DNA of 58,743 bases from Bacteroidales bacterium (GCA_029931975.1 JAOZQY010000018.1:1-58743); one strand, 5' to 3'; shown: positions 1 through 8,802, numbered from the stretch's first letter. Notes: generated by a model not told the origin, from the sequence alone. Made by a program: numbers and translations.

Positions 1-37
1 AGTAAAATCACTAAAACCTTACTCTTTTCAGACTTGT

Positions 38-114
38 TGGTCGGGGTGAGAAGACTCGAACTTCCGACCCCATGTCCCCCAGACATGTGCGCTAGCCAAC
101 TGCGCCACACCCCG
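38..114 (-). tRNA. tRNA-Pro (anticodon GGG)
   Basis: Read on the minus strand, this folds as a complete cloverleaf. The acceptor stem CGGGGTG pairs with CACCCCG. The anticodon stem CATGT/ACATG encloses the seven-base loop CTGGGGG, which places GGG at positions 34-36, and the T loop carries TTCGAGT. The discriminator A is followed by an encoded CCA (bases 40-38), so the 3' end does not depend on CCA addition. GGG reads proline codons CCC and CCU. A well-formed promoter lies just upstream at 129-159. Confidence 0.95.
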
Positions 115-128
115 ATCAATTGTGCGTG

Positions 129-159
129 CAAAATTAGCAATTCATTTGAGATTCTCAAA
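129..159 (-). promoter_or_regulatory. Bacteroidota-type promoter of tRNA-Pro
   Basis: On the minus strand a TTTG box (159-156) is followed by exactly 19 bases and then TAATTTTG (136-129). This matches the primary Bacteroidota sigma factor layout, -33 TTTG and -7 TAnnTTTG. The -7 box ends about 14 bases before the first tRNA base, a normal distance. The -33 box is also one arm of a perfect 7+7 palindrome with a single central base (145-159). Both boxes are seen directly; use as a promoter is inferred. Confidence 0.7.
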
Positions 160-374
160 CACTATGCAACAAATTGCAAGGGAAGTTTTTCCTGTCATCC
201 CGTCATCATATGGAGACTTCATCAACGAGTTGACTGTAAGTTTGTCCGGGATTGGGATGAAAGGCATGGGAATATCAATTTGGTACTGTATTTGAAGAGG
301 GGAGCATGAAATTTTGTAATTGGAGAGGTCTTTATACGACCAAAGGATAGAAAACTAAAAATCAATATATAATA

Positions 375-1379
375 ATGGATTTATTTAAACCTATGGGAGG
401 TACATCTGAGGAGCCTGCCAGCGAGAAAAAGAAACTTGAAGTATCGGAACATGTCAAATGCCTGATCCTGGGCTCGGGGCCTGCCGGATATACAGCGGCC
501 ATTTATGCGGCGCGTGCCAATCTGAATCCTGTGATGTACACAGGCATGCAAATGGGTGGACAGCTGACTACCACCACCGAGATTGATAATTTTCCCGGCT
601 ACCCGGAAGGAACCGATGGTACTGCCATGATGGAGGACCTGAAGAAACAGGCAGAGCGTTTTGGAACCCAGGTGCGTTTTGGAATGGCCACCGGGGTGGA
701 TTTTTCAGGCAAAGTAAAGCAGGTGGTTATTGATGAAAATATCCTGATAGAGGCCGATAGCGTGATTCTTGCTACCGGTGCCACTGCAAAGTACCTGGGA
801 CTGGAGTCGGAGGAGAAGTTCAAGGGTTATGGTGTTTCAGCCTGTGCAACCTGTGATGGCTTCTTCTATAAGGATAAGGTTGTGGCCGTTGTGGGTGGTG
901 GCGATACTGCTGCTGAGGAGGCCACCTATCTTGCAGGTATCTGCAAGAAGGTATACCTGATCGTTCGCAGGGATGAGCTGCGTGCCTCCAAGGCCATGCA
1001 GAAGCGGGTTTTGAATACAGAGAATATTGAAGTGCTCTGGAAACATCAGACCAAAGAGGTGACAGGTGATCAGGCGGTGACCGGTTTGGAGTTGTATAAA
1101 AATAAGGGGGAAGAAGGAGAGGAGATTGTAAAGAAAGAGATTGACGGCTTCTTCCTGGCCATCGGCCACACTCCCAACTCAGATATTTTTAAGGAGTATT
1201 TGGATACTGACGAGGTTGGTTATGTACAAACCATTCCCGGATCTGCCAGAACAAATAATCCCGGAGTATTTGCCTGTGGTGATCTGCAGGACAATACCTA
1301 CCGGCAGGCGGTGACTGCAGCTGGAACGGGCTGCATGGCCGCCCTGGATGCAGAAAGGTATTTAGGCGAATTGGAGTAA
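375..1379 (+). CDS. trxB: Thioredoxin-disulfide reductase
   Basis: This flavoprotein passes electrons from NADPH to thioredoxin in the cytoplasm. The 334-residue product has the FAD-binding motif GSGPAG (33-38), the redox pair CATC (Cys157 and Cys160) followed by DG, the NADPH-binding GGGDTA (174-179), and a C-terminal flavin motif around ACGDLQD. It carries about 25 extra hydrophilic residues before the FAD fold (rich in Glu, Lys and Ser) compared with the usual family of about 310. No in-frame start better placed for the core domain is visible, so the annotated ATG is kept. The gene stands alone and ends at a strong bidirectional terminator shared with the convergent neighbour. Confidence 0.95.
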   Translation: MDLFKPMGGTSEEPASEKKKLEVSEHVKCLILGSGPAGYTAAIYAARANLNPVMYTGMQMGGQLTTTTEIDNFPGYPEGTDGTAMMEDLKKQAERFGTQVRFGMATGVDFSGKVKQVVIDENILIEADSVILATGATAKYLGLESEEKFKGYGVSACATCDGFFYKDKVVAVVGGGDTAAEEATYLAGICKKVYLIVRRDELRASKAMQKRVLNTENIEVLWKHQTKEVTGDQAVTGLELYKNKGEEGEEIVKKEIDGFFLAIGHTPNSDIFKEYLDTDEVGYVQTIPGSARTNNPGVFACGDLQDNTYRQAVTAAGTGCMAALDAERYLGELE

Positions 1380-1393
1380 ATTGCCGTTGGGAT

Positions 1394-1428
1394 AAAAAAA
1401 ATGGGGGCCGCAAAGCCCCCATTTTTTG
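1394..1428. terminator. Bidirectional intrinsic terminator, trxB / oxoamine synthase
   Basis: The GC stem GGGGGC/GCCCCC (1403-1408 with 1415-1420) has a six-base loop. It is extended by AT pairs and flanked by an A tract on the left and a T tract on the right. It therefore ends with a U run in either transcription direction, and it lies between two convergent genes. Confidence 0.85.
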
Positions 1429-1454
1429 TTAGTTGTTATTGCTTAGTACACGTT

Positions 1455-2711
1455 TTATACGCGTAATGCACTAATATCAGAGAAGGTATCAGATTTATAC
1501 TCTCCTGCTTCCAGTTTAGCCCTACACTCGGTAAAGGCCTGGATGGTCTCATGCACATCGTCCAGGGTGTGCATGGAGGTGGGAATCAATCGAAGCAGAA
1601 TATCACCTTTTGGCACCACCGGGTAGATCACCATGGAGCAGAAGATGCTGTAATTCTCCCTCAGGTCCAGGATCAGGTTGGTGGCCTCGATAATTCCTCC
1701 GTTCATATAGACGGGGGTTACGGGCGATTGGGTGGCACCGATATTAAATCCGGCATCTTTCAGACCTGTTTGCAGGGCAGTGACCACATTCCAGAGGTTT
1801 TCCCGAATTCCAGGCATGGACTTCAGCATCTCCAGTCTTTTTAATGCACCAATAACCATGGGCATGGGAAGCGATTTGGCATAGGTCTGTGAACGCATAT
1901 TGTAACGCAGGTAGTCTACCACATCGGGATTACTGGCAACAAAGCCACCGATACCGGCCATGGACTTGGCAAATGTGGAGAAGTAAAGGTCAATTTTATC
2001 CTGAACACCATAGTGTTCGCCGGTACCCATTCCTGTGGCACCCATTGTTCCAAAGCCGTGGGCATCGTCCACCAGCAGCCTGAAATTGAACTTATCTTTC
2101 AGGGCGCAGATATCTTTCAGGTTTCCCAGGTCGCCTGCCATACCGAAAACACCTTCTGAAATAACCAGAACACCACCACCCTGCTGATCGGCACGCTTTA
2201 CCGCACGCTCCAGCTGCTTCTCCAGGTTCTCCATGTTATTGTGGGGGAACACATATCTTTTGGCCAGTGACATCCGCATTCCATCCAGAATACAGGCGTG
2301 CGACTCGGAGTCATACACGATCACATCGTTCCTTGTGGTTACGGCGTCAATGATTGAGGCCATGCCCTGGTAGCCATAATTTAGCAGGAAAGCATCTTCT
2401 TTCTGAACAAAGGAGGCAAGCTCACGCTCAAGCTCTTCATGTTTGCGGGTCTGACCCGACATCATTCTGGCACCCATGGGGTAGGCCATTCCATATTCGG
2501 CTGCAGCAGCAGCGTCTGTTTTTCTTACTTCGGGATGGTTTGCAAGACCGAGGTAGTTATTCAGGCTCCATGTCAACACCTCTTTTCCACGAAATTTCAT
2601 GTGCGCTGAAATTTCGCCTTCCAGTTTGGGGAAGGCAAAGTAGCCATGTCCCGCTTTCTGATATTGACCAATGGGGCCCCTGTTCTTGGTAATTCTTTCA
2701 AAAATATCCAC
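1455..2711 (-). CDS. PLP-dependent alpha-oxoamine synthase (serine palmitoyltransferase / cysteate acyltransferase / Kbl-like)
   Basis: This family condenses an amino acid with an acyl-CoA or acyl-ACP and releases CO2 (2-amino-3-oxobutyrate:CoA ligase, serine palmitoyltransferase, cysteate acyltransferase). The 418-residue product has the aminotransferase fold, with DDAHGFG (215-221) at the cofactor ring and the Schiff-base lysine Lys249 in STFAKSMAG. The N-terminal block around WSLNNYLGLANHPEV is typical of Bacteroidota copies, often labelled glycine C-acetyltransferase by default. There is no adjacent threonine dehydrogenase, which weakens a role in threonine breakdown. In Bacteroidota a sphingolipid or sulfonolipid role is at least as likely. 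The family is certain; the substrate is not. Confidence 0.8.
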   Translation of the reverse strand: MDIFERITKNRGPIGQYQKAGHGYFAFPKLEGEISAHMKFRGKEVLTWSLNNYLGLANHPEVRKTDAAAAAEYGMAYPMGARMMSGQTRKHEELERELASFVQKEDAFLLNYGYQGMASIIDAVTTRNDVIVYDSESHACILDGMRMSLAKRYVFPHNNMENLEKQLERAVKRADQQGGGVLVISEGVFGMAGDLGNLKDICALKDKFNFRLLVDDAHGFGTMGATGMGTGEHYGVQDKIDLYFSTFAKSMAGIGGFVASNPDVVDYLRYNMRSQTYAKSLPMPMVIGALKRLEMLKSMPGIRENLWNVVTALQTGLKDAGFNIGATQSPVTPVYMNGGIIEATNLILDLRENYSIFCSMVIYPVVPKGDILLRLIPTSMHTLDDVHETIQAFTECRAKLEAGEYKSDTFSDISALRV

Positions 2712-2737
2712 AGATTTAAGTTTTAAGGATTAGACTG

Positions 2738-2745
2738 CAAATTTA
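2738..2745 (-). promoter_or_regulatory. -7 box upstream of the oxoamine synthase gene
   Basis: TAAATTTG on the minus strand matches TAnnTTTG, 26 bases before the start codon. No convincing TTTG is seen at the -33 distance, so only the -7 element supports this call. Confidence 0.4.
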
Positions 2746-2837
2746 GTTTTTTTTTCATTGGGATGATATTAAAGCAGCTGAACACATTAACTGTTTAGAA
2801 AAATATGCCTTCGTAGCGCAATATATACGGTATGATT

Positions 2838-2865
2838 TTTGTTAAAAGCTTAGTAGATATTTTTG
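2838..2865 (+). promoter_or_regulatory. Possible promoter of the bamD operon
   Basis: TTTG (2838-2841) and TATTTTTG (2858-2865) match the -33 and -7 boxes, but the spacing of 16 bases is shorter than usual. A second -7-like box, TAATTTTG (2897-2904), sits four bases before the bamD ATG and would give an almost leaderless transcript. Either or both could serve the operon. Confidence 0.4.
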
Positions 2866-2908
2866 CTCAACTCTTTTATTATTAACACAATAATTGTAAT
2901 TTTGCGCA

Positions 2909-3724
2909 ATGTTAAAAAACAGGATTGTTTTTGGTGTACTGTTTGCAGCAGCTGCAGTACTCATGAGTGGATGTGGAGAGTATGAGAAGTTGCTGAAAAG
3001 CAGGGACTTCCAAAAGAAGTACGAAATGGCAGTGAAGCTGTTCGAAGAGGGTGAGTTTGTTAAGTCAGGAACCCTGTTCGATCAGGTTTCCAATATCTAC
3101 AGGGGCACAACCAGGGCTGATACGGTCAAATATTACCAGGCAAAGAGCTATTATGGTCAGCGGGACTATATGATGGCAGGCTATTATTTCAGTGAACTTT
3201 CAGCCACATATGCCAACAGTGTTTTCCTGGAGGAATCTGATTTTATGACCGGTTATTGTTTCTATAAGCAATCGCCACGTGCCGAACTGGATCAGCAAAC
3301 TACCTATAAGGCCATTACTGCCATGCAGATGTTTATGGTCAAGTATCCAACTTCCGAGCGAGTCTCTGAATGTCAAGCGATTATCGTTGAGATGAGCGAT
3401 AAGCTTGTGGAAAAATCCTTTATCAGTGCCAGACTCTATTACGACCTGGGGTATTATAAATCGGCCATTCTTGCACTACGCAACAGCCTGATCGAATACC
3501 CTGAGACCCAATACAGGGAGGAGCTCATGTTCCTGATCCTTAAATCTTCTTATCTGCTGGCTGACGGCAGTGTTCCCAGCAAACAAAGGGAACGTTTTCA
3601 GGCTACGGTGGATGAATATTACAGTTTTATTGGAGAATTCCCGGAGGGACCCCATGCCAGGGAGGCCAAACGGATGTATGAATCTTCAAATAAGTATCTA
3701 GAAAATCACAATAAGCAATCATAA
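2909..3724 (+). CDS. bamD: Outer membrane protein assembly lipoprotein BamD
   Basis: BamD is the essential lipoprotein of the BAM complex that inserts beta-barrel proteins into the outer membrane. The 271-residue product starts with a lipoprotein signal ending in the lipobox LMSGC, with the modified Cys near residue 22. The rest is TPR-like helices with repeated Tyr-rich segments such as YYQAKSYYGQRDYMMAGYYF, matching the YfiO/ComL family. It opens a tight operon: rpoZ begins 3 bases after the stop, followed by coaBC, porD and recN, an arrangement common in Bacteroidota. Confidence 0.9.
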   Translation: MLKNRIVFGVLFAAAAVLMSGCGEYEKLLKSRDFQKKYEMAVKLFEEGEFVKSGTLFDQVSNIYRGTTRADTVKYYQAKSYYGQRDYMMAGYYFSELSATYANSVFLEESDFMTGYCFYKQSPRAELDQQTTYKAITAMQMFMVKYPTSERVSECQAIIVEMSDKLVEKSFISARLYYDLGYYKSAILALRNSLIEYPETQYREELMFLILKSSYLLADGSVPSKQRERFQATVDEYYSFIGEFPEGPHAREAKRMYESSNKYLENHNKQS

Positions 3725-3727
3725 TCG

Positions 3728-4063
3728 ATGGATTACAAAAAAACAAAGGCGCCACTGAGTACAGTGACCAGGAATTTGAATGACCTGGACGGAGAAACCA
3801 ATAACATTTATGAAACTGTGATGGTAGCCTCCAAAAGGGCCAACCAGATCAGCGTGGAGATGAAGTTGGAACTTAACAGGAAACTGGAAGAGTTTGCCTC
3901 TTATACCGACAACCTGGAGGAAGTCTTCGAGAATCCCGAGCAGATCGAAATTTCCAAGTTTTTTGAAAGGTTGCCAAAACCTTCTCTGATTTCATTGCAG
4001 GAGTTAACAGAAGACCAGATATATTTCAGGATCAACGAAACACCTGCACTCGAAGAACAGTAG
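3728..4063 (+). CDS. rpoZ: RNA polymerase omega subunit, Bacteroidota type
   Basis: The 111-residue protein has the omega core NNIYETVMVASKRANQI near residues 25-42, corresponding to the conserved segment that latches the beta-prime C-terminus during RNA polymerase assembly. The N-terminal TVTRNLNDL and the Glu-rich tail are typical of the phylum's version rather than of proteobacterial RpoZ. It lies 3 bases after bamD and 16 before coaBC in the same operon. Confidence 0.85.
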   Translation: MDYKKTKAPLSTVTRNLNDLDGETNNIYETVMVASKRANQISVEMKLELNRKLEEFASYTDNLEEVFENPEQIEISKFFERLPKPSLISLQELTEDQIYFRINETPALEEQ

Positions 4064-4079
4064 TCCTAAAACCTTCCTA

Positions 4080-5294
4080 ATGGAACTCACAGGCTTACGT
4101 GTTATTCTCGGTGTTACCGGGAGCATTGCTGCCTATAAGGCGGTCTCTTTACTCAGGCTTCTTGTCAAAGAAGGGGCCAGGGTACAGGTGATTATGACCC
4201 CTTCAGCAAAGGAGTTTGTTGGGCCTGTTACCTTTTCTGCACTATCCGGGTTGCCTGTATTGTCCGATTTTTTTAGTTCCGAGGGGGGTGACTGGAACAG
4301 CCATGTGGAAATGGGAGTCTCGGCCGATCTGATGCTTGTAGCCCCTGTAACAGCTAGCACCCTGGGTAAGATGGCCAATGGCATAGCAGATAACCTGCTG
4401 GTTGCCACCTACCTTGCTGCCCGTTGCCCGGTACTGGTGGCGCCTGCCATGGATATGGATATGTATCAACATCCATCTACCCAACATAATCTTGAGATAC
4501 TGAAGGGATATGGCAATATGATTGTTGAGCCCGGAAAGGGTGAGCTTGCCAGTGGACTGGAAGGGCCTGGAAGGATGGAAGAACCGGAAGAAATCATCAA
4601 TTTTATCAGGCAGATCGAATTGCGGCCTTCAAAAAAAAAACTTCTGAATAAGCAGGTCCTGGTAAGCGCAGGACCCACACACGAAAATATCGATCCCGTT
4701 CGTTTTATTGGAAACCACTCCTCCGGGAAGATGGGTTTTGCCATTGCAGAAGCTTTTGCGGCCGAAGGAGCAAAGGTATTCCTGGTGAGCGGACCCGTAT
4801 CGCTGGAAACCCATGCTGAGGGGATTGAGGTGATAAGGGTCATTTCGGCCGCTGAGATGTTTGAGCGTTGCAGCGGGTTGATAGAGCAGATGGATATTGC
4901 TGTTTTTAATGCGGCTGTCTCGGATTTTACTCCTGTTTCTACCTCCGGTAAAAAAATAAAAAGGGGAGATGATGAGTGGAGCATCCGGCTGAAACCAACC
5001 AAAGATATTGCTGCTGAGATGGGAAGGCGGAAGACCAAAGGTCAGCTTCTGATTGGTTTTGCACTTGAGACCGACAATGAGCTGGAACATGCTCGTAAGA
5101 AACTGGAGAAGAAAAACCTGGACCTGATTGTGTTGAACTCCATGCAGGACAAAGGTGCGGGATTTGGAAGCGATACTAACAGAGTGATCATGATCGACCG
5201 GCAGGGAAATACAGAAAAGTTTGAATTGAAATCCAAAGCACAGGTAGCTATTGATCTGGTGCAGCGGGTGATAAAAATGGAAGAAGATGCGTAA
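4080..5294 (+). CDS. coaBC: Bifunctional phosphopantothenoylcysteine decarboxylase / phosphopantothenate-cysteine ligase
   Basis: This fusion enzyme carries out two consecutive steps of coenzyme A synthesis. The N-terminal CoaC flavoprotein half (about 1-180) has the catalytic histidine His75 in WNSHVEM and the substrate clamp APAMDMDMY. The C-terminal CoaB ligase half begins near residue 190 with VSAGPTHENIDPVRFI, then HSSGKMG and NAAVSDF. The 404-residue length is normal. A run of ten adenines (4631-4640) encodes the Lys stretch exactly at the junction of the two halves. The last 8 bases overlap the start of the DUF4835 gene. Confidence 0.95.
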   Translation: MELTGLRVILGVTGSIAAYKAVSLLRLLVKEGARVQVIMTPSAKEFVGPVTFSALSGLPVLSDFFSSEGGDWNSHVEMGVSADLMLVAPVTASTLGKMANGIADNLLVATYLAARCPVLVAPAMDMDMYQHPSTQHNLEILKGYGNMIVEPGKGELASGLEGPGRMEEPEEIINFIRQIELRPSKKKLLNKQVLVSAGPTHENIDPVRFIGNHSSGKMGFAIAEAFAAEGAKVFLVSGPVSLETHAEGIEVIRVISAAEMFERCSGLIEQMDIAVFNAAVSDFTPVSTSGKKIKRGDDEWSIRLKPTKDIAAEMGRRKTKGQLLIGFALETDNELEHARKKLEKKNLDLIVLNSMQDKGAGFGSDTNRVIMIDRQGNTEKFELKSKAQVAIDLVQRVIKMEEDA

Positions 5295-6201
5295 GACCGG
5301 ACTATTGTTGCTTATTGTTCTGTTCACTGTGAAACTTCAGAGTCAGGAGCTCAGGTGCAATGTTCAGGTGGTGAGTCAGCAAATCCAGGGTACCAATAAA
5401 CAGGTTTTTGAGACCCTTCAAAACAGTATTTATGAATTCATGAACAACAGGGTGTGGACCAATCATGTATATACCATGGAGGAGCGCATAGAATGTAACC
5501 TGATGATCAATATCACCAAGCAGTTATCGGCCGATGAATTTGAAGGTACACTCACCGTACAGGCCCGAAGACCGGTATTCAATACCAACTATAATACAGT
5601 CACCCTGAATTTCGTGGATAATGCTATTCGCTTTCGATATGTGGAATTTGCACCACTGGAGTTTGATCTTAATTCTCATATATCCAATCTGACTTCCATC
5701 CTTTCCTTTTATGCCTACTATATTCTGGGACTCGATTATGATACCTTTGCCCTGAAGGGAGGCAGTGAATATTTTTCAAATGCTGAAAGAATTGTTCTGA
5801 ATGCCCAAAATGCAGCCGAACCCGGATGGAAACCCATGGATGATATTGCCCATAAAAATCGCTACTGGTTGGTTAAGGATATGATCGATACAGATTATGA
5901 GAAGCTCCGGGAGTTTAACTACAGATACCACAGGCTCGGTCTTGATGTAATGGATGAGAAGATAGCCGAGGGCAGGGCTGAGATCACAAATAGTCTGGAG
6001 TTGCTACAGGAGGTGTACAGGAAAAGGCCAGATCCTTATATGTACCTGATGAGCATGGTCTTTAATGCCAAGGTGGATGAGCTGGTGAATGTTTATACCG
6101 AATCCTATCCCGAAGAGCGAAACCGGGCCCATACCATATTATCAGAGGTGGATAAACCCAATGCCACCAAATATAAGGCTATCCTGGAATCAACTTTTTA
6201 G
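5287..6201 (+). CDS. DUF4835 / PorD-type protein linked to type IX secretion
   Basis: The 304-residue product has a signal peptide (LLLLIVLFTVKLQSQ) and belongs to the Bacteroidota family DUF4835, which I recall being named PorD and tied to the type IX secretion system. Its biochemical role is not established. Supporting segments are ELRCNVQVVSQQIQGTNKQV near the mature N-terminus and SFYAYYILGLDYDTF in the middle. It overlaps coaBC by 8 bases and is followed 9 bases later by recN, a gene order common across the phylum. A functional T9SS would fit the sorting domain on the C10 peptidase at 20969. The family call is firm; the secretion role rests on recalled annotation. Confidence 0.75.
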   Translation: MRKTGLLLLIVLFTVKLQSQELRCNVQVVSQQIQGTNKQVFETLQNSIYEFMNNRVWTNHVYTMEERIECNLMINITKQLSADEFEGTLTVQARRPVFNTNYNTVTLNFVDNAIRFRYVEFAPLEFDLNSHISNLTSILSFYAYYILGLDYDTFALKGGSEYFSNAERIVLNAQNAAEPGWKPMDDIAHKNRYWLVKDMIDTDYEKLREFNYRYHRLGLDVMDEKIAEGRAEITNSLELLQEVYRKRPDPYMYLMSMVFNAKVDELVNVYTESYPEERNRAHTILSEVDKPNATKYKAILESTF

Positions 6202-6210
6202 GCAGCGCAA

Positions 6211-7863
6211 ATGATTCAATCCCTCTATATCAGGAACTACCTGCTGATTGATCACCTGGAACTGGATTTTTCAGGTGGTTTTATTACCATTACCGGGGAG
6301 ACCGGTGCAGGGAAGTCCATATTAATGGGGGCGCTTTCACTGATCCTGGGTCAGCGTGTGGATACCTCTATATTGAAGCTGAAGGATGCCAAATGCATTG
6401 TGGAGGGAACTTTTCTTCCAGGCGAGCATGTCAGGAAGGTCTTGGAATCAAATGATCTTGATTTTGAAGAGCCCATGACCATTCGCAGGGAGATATCTCC
6501 AGGGGGGAAGTCCCGTGCTTTTATCAATGATACTCCGGTAAACCTCCCGCTTTTAAAGGAGGTGGGCAAGCTGCTGGTGGATATTCATTCACAGCATCAG
6601 AACCTGAGACTGAATGACCACCTCTACCAAATGGAAGTGATCACTCATATGGCCGGGGTCGAAAGCTCGCTAAGATCTTACCAGGAGAGTTATCATGACT
6701 ATATAGAGATTACAAAGGAGTTGGAGCGGCTTGTAAAAGAGACTTCAGCTATGAAGGAGGAACTGGAATATATGGAGTTTCAGTATAAGGAACTTGAGGC
6801 GGCTCATCTTGTGGAGGGTGAGATGGAGGAGCTGGAAGCCGATTTGCAAAGAGCCGAACATGCAGAGGAGATTCGTGATGCACTCTTTGAAACGGCCGGT
6901 CATCTTTCAGCTGAAACCAACGGTATCCTTGACCAGTTACGTGCCTCGCTTTTGCAACTACAAAATATTTCTCGACTCTATACCCCCTCTAAGGAAATGG
7001 CAAGCCGGATGGATTCTGCCTATATTGAATTGAAGGATATTGCCTCGGAGCTTGAAAATGAGGTGCTTAAAACGAGATTGGAGCCGGGTGAACTTGAACA
7101 ACTGAGGGATCGAATGGATCTTTTATTCGGACTGATGCAAAAGCACAGGGTAAGGGAGCCTGAGCAGCTTATAGAGCTGCAGAAGCAACTTAGTGAAAAG
7201 ATTGAGACCCTTACATTTTCAGATGAGAAGATTGGGAAACTGGAGAGCAAACGTTCCGCTTTACAGCAAGCGCTTGATCAACAGGCCGCTGTCCTACACA
7301 AGAAGCGTGGGTTAGCTGCCGGGAAAATGGAACTCAGGATTGAGGAGCAATTGAAGCAGCTGGGAATTCCCAATGCAAGGTTCCGTGTGGAACTGGAGAA
7401 GACCGGGACTTATGATGTCAATGGATCGGACCAGGTTAGGTTTCTCTTTTCTGCCAATAAGCAATTAGCTCAGGAGGAAATCTCAAAAGTGGCTTCGGGT
7501 GGGGAGATTTCCAGGCTGATGCTCTGTATCAAGTCCATGGTTTCGGACAGACAAGGAATGCCCACGCTAATTTTTGATGAGATTGATGCCGGAGTAAGCG
7601 GGGAGATTGCCCATAAGGTAGGTGGGATCATGGATAAGCTGGCGGAAGGCCGCCAGGTAATGGCCATCACGCATCTTCCTCAGGTAGCATCCAGGGGAGC
7701 CGATCACTTTGTTGTTTATAAAGAAGATACCAGTGATGCCAGTTATACACGGATTCGAAAACTACAAGAAGATGAGCGTGTTACTGAAATTGCCAGGATG
7801 CTCTCCGGGGAACATGTTACTGAGGCTGCACTTTCCAATGCACGTGTATTGCTACGATATTAG
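6211..7863 (+). CDS. recN: DNA repair protein RecN
   Basis: RecN is an SMC-like ATPase that acts at double-strand breaks. The 550-residue product has the Walker A motif GETGAGKS (29-36), a long coiled-coil middle rich in Glu, Leu and Lys (about 150-370), the ABC signature SGGEISRLML, and Walker B LIFDEIDAGVSG. Length and order are standard. It is the last gene of the bamD-rpoZ-coaBC-porD-recN run; fabI starts 69 bases later. Confidence 0.95.
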   Translation: MIQSLYIRNYLLIDHLELDFSGGFITITGETGAGKSILMGALSLILGQRVDTSILKLKDAKCIVEGTFLPGEHVRKVLESNDLDFEEPMTIRREISPGGKSRAFINDTPVNLPLLKEVGKLLVDIHSQHQNLRLNDHLYQMEVITHMAGVESSLRSYQESYHDYIEITKELERLVKETSAMKEELEYMEFQYKELEAAHLVEGEMEELEADLQRAEHAEEIRDALFETAGHLSAETNGILDQLRASLLQLQNISRLYTPSKEMASRMDSAYIELKDIASELENEVLKTRLEPGELEQLRDRMDLLFGLMQKHRVREPEQLIELQKQLSEKIETLTFSDEKIGKLESKRSALQQALDQQAAVLHKKRGLAAGKMELRIEEQLKQLGIPNARFRVELEKTGTYDVNGSDQVRFLFSANKQLAQEEISKVASGGEISRLMLCIKSMVSDRQGMPTLIFDEIDAGVSGEIAHKVGGIMDKLAEGRQVMAITHLPQVASRGADHFVVYKEDTSDASYTRIRKLQEDERVTEIARMLSGEHVTEAALSNARVLLRY

Positions 7864-7932
7864 AATCCATCGCACAATCTTAGTGTTTATTTGTTAATAG
7901 GGCAGTAAATCAACAATTCAAATTAATATACC

Positions 7933-8766
7933 ATGGCTTATAATTTACTTAAGGGGAAAAAGGGAATTATTTTCGGAGCCCTGAACGAACAATCCATCGC
8001 CTGGAAAGTGGCTGAAAAAGCTTATGAAGAGGGTGCGGAGATAGTGCTTACCAATGCACCTATTGCATTGAGAATGGGAACCATTAACGAACTGGCCAAG
8101 AAGATCAAAGCAAAGGTGATCGCAGCAGATGCTACCAGCCTGGAGGATCTTGAGAACCTGTTCAAAGAATCCATGGAGATCCTGGACGGAAGGGTCGACT
8201 TTGTGCTTCACTCCATAGGTATGTCGCCCAATGTAAGAAAGGGCCTGGATTACGATGAACTGAATTATGGTTATTATCATAAAACCCTGGATATTTCTGC
8301 CTTTTCTCTTCACAAGGTGCTGAGCACTGCGCGAAAAATGGATGCCATTAATGAATGGGGCTCGGTGGTAGCGCTATCCTATGTGGCAGCACAGCGAACC
8401 TTTGCAGGCTACAACGATATGGCCGATGCCAAGGCAATCCTTGAATCCATCGCACGTAGTTTTGGATATATGTATGGTCGCTCCAGGCGGATCCGTATCA
8501 ATACGGTATCGCAATCTCCAACGCAAACAACAGCAGGTAGCGGCGTTAGCGGCTTCGATAAATTGGAGGATTTTTCTGAAAGAATGTCTCCCCTGGGAAA
8601 TGCCACAGCCGCCGATTGTGCCGATTACTGTATTACACTTTTCTCTGACCTTACCAGGAAAGTAACTATGCAGAATCTGTTTCACGATGGAGGATTCTCC
8701 AGTATGGGAATGAGTTACAGAGCCATTGAACAGTACGAGAAGAGCTTTAAGATTTGCCCTGAATAG
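7933..8766 (+). CDS. fabI: Enoyl-ACP reductase (NADH)
   Basis: FabI carries out the last reduction of each fatty-acid elongation cycle. The 277-residue protein has the short-chain dehydrogenase fold with the FabI-type Tyr-x6-Lys pair Tyr160/Lys167 in AGYNDMADAK, the N-terminal nucleotide-binding stretch GIIFGALNEQSIAW and the typical HSIGMSPN. It precedes a DUF819 membrane protein by 62 bases; the palindrome between them suggests separate control. Confidence 0.93.
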   Translation: MAYNLLKGKKGIIFGALNEQSIAWKVAEKAYEEGAEIVLTNAPIALRMGTINELAKKIKAKVIAADATSLEDLENLFKESMEILDGRVDFVLHSIGMSPNVRKGLDYDELNYGYYHKTLDISAFSLHKVLSTARKMDAINEWGSVVALSYVAAQRTFAGYNDMADAKAILESIARSFGYMYGRSRRIRINTVSQSPTQTTAGSGVSGFDKLEDFSERMSPLGNATAADCADYCITLFSDLTRKVTMQNLFHDGGFSSMGMSYRAIEQYEKSFKICPE

Positions 8767-8802
8767 CAGGACTCTCAACTTACGACCTTTCTGCTTTTTA
8801 AC

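Noticed and set aside
34-309. 91-residue frame covering the tRNA
   Set aside because: It runs antisense through the tRNA-Pro and its promoter and has no family resemblance.
4466-5327. Two long minus-strand frames (190 and 232 residues) inside coaBC
   Set aside because: Both are antisense to a fully conserved enzyme and lack any recognisable fold or start signal.
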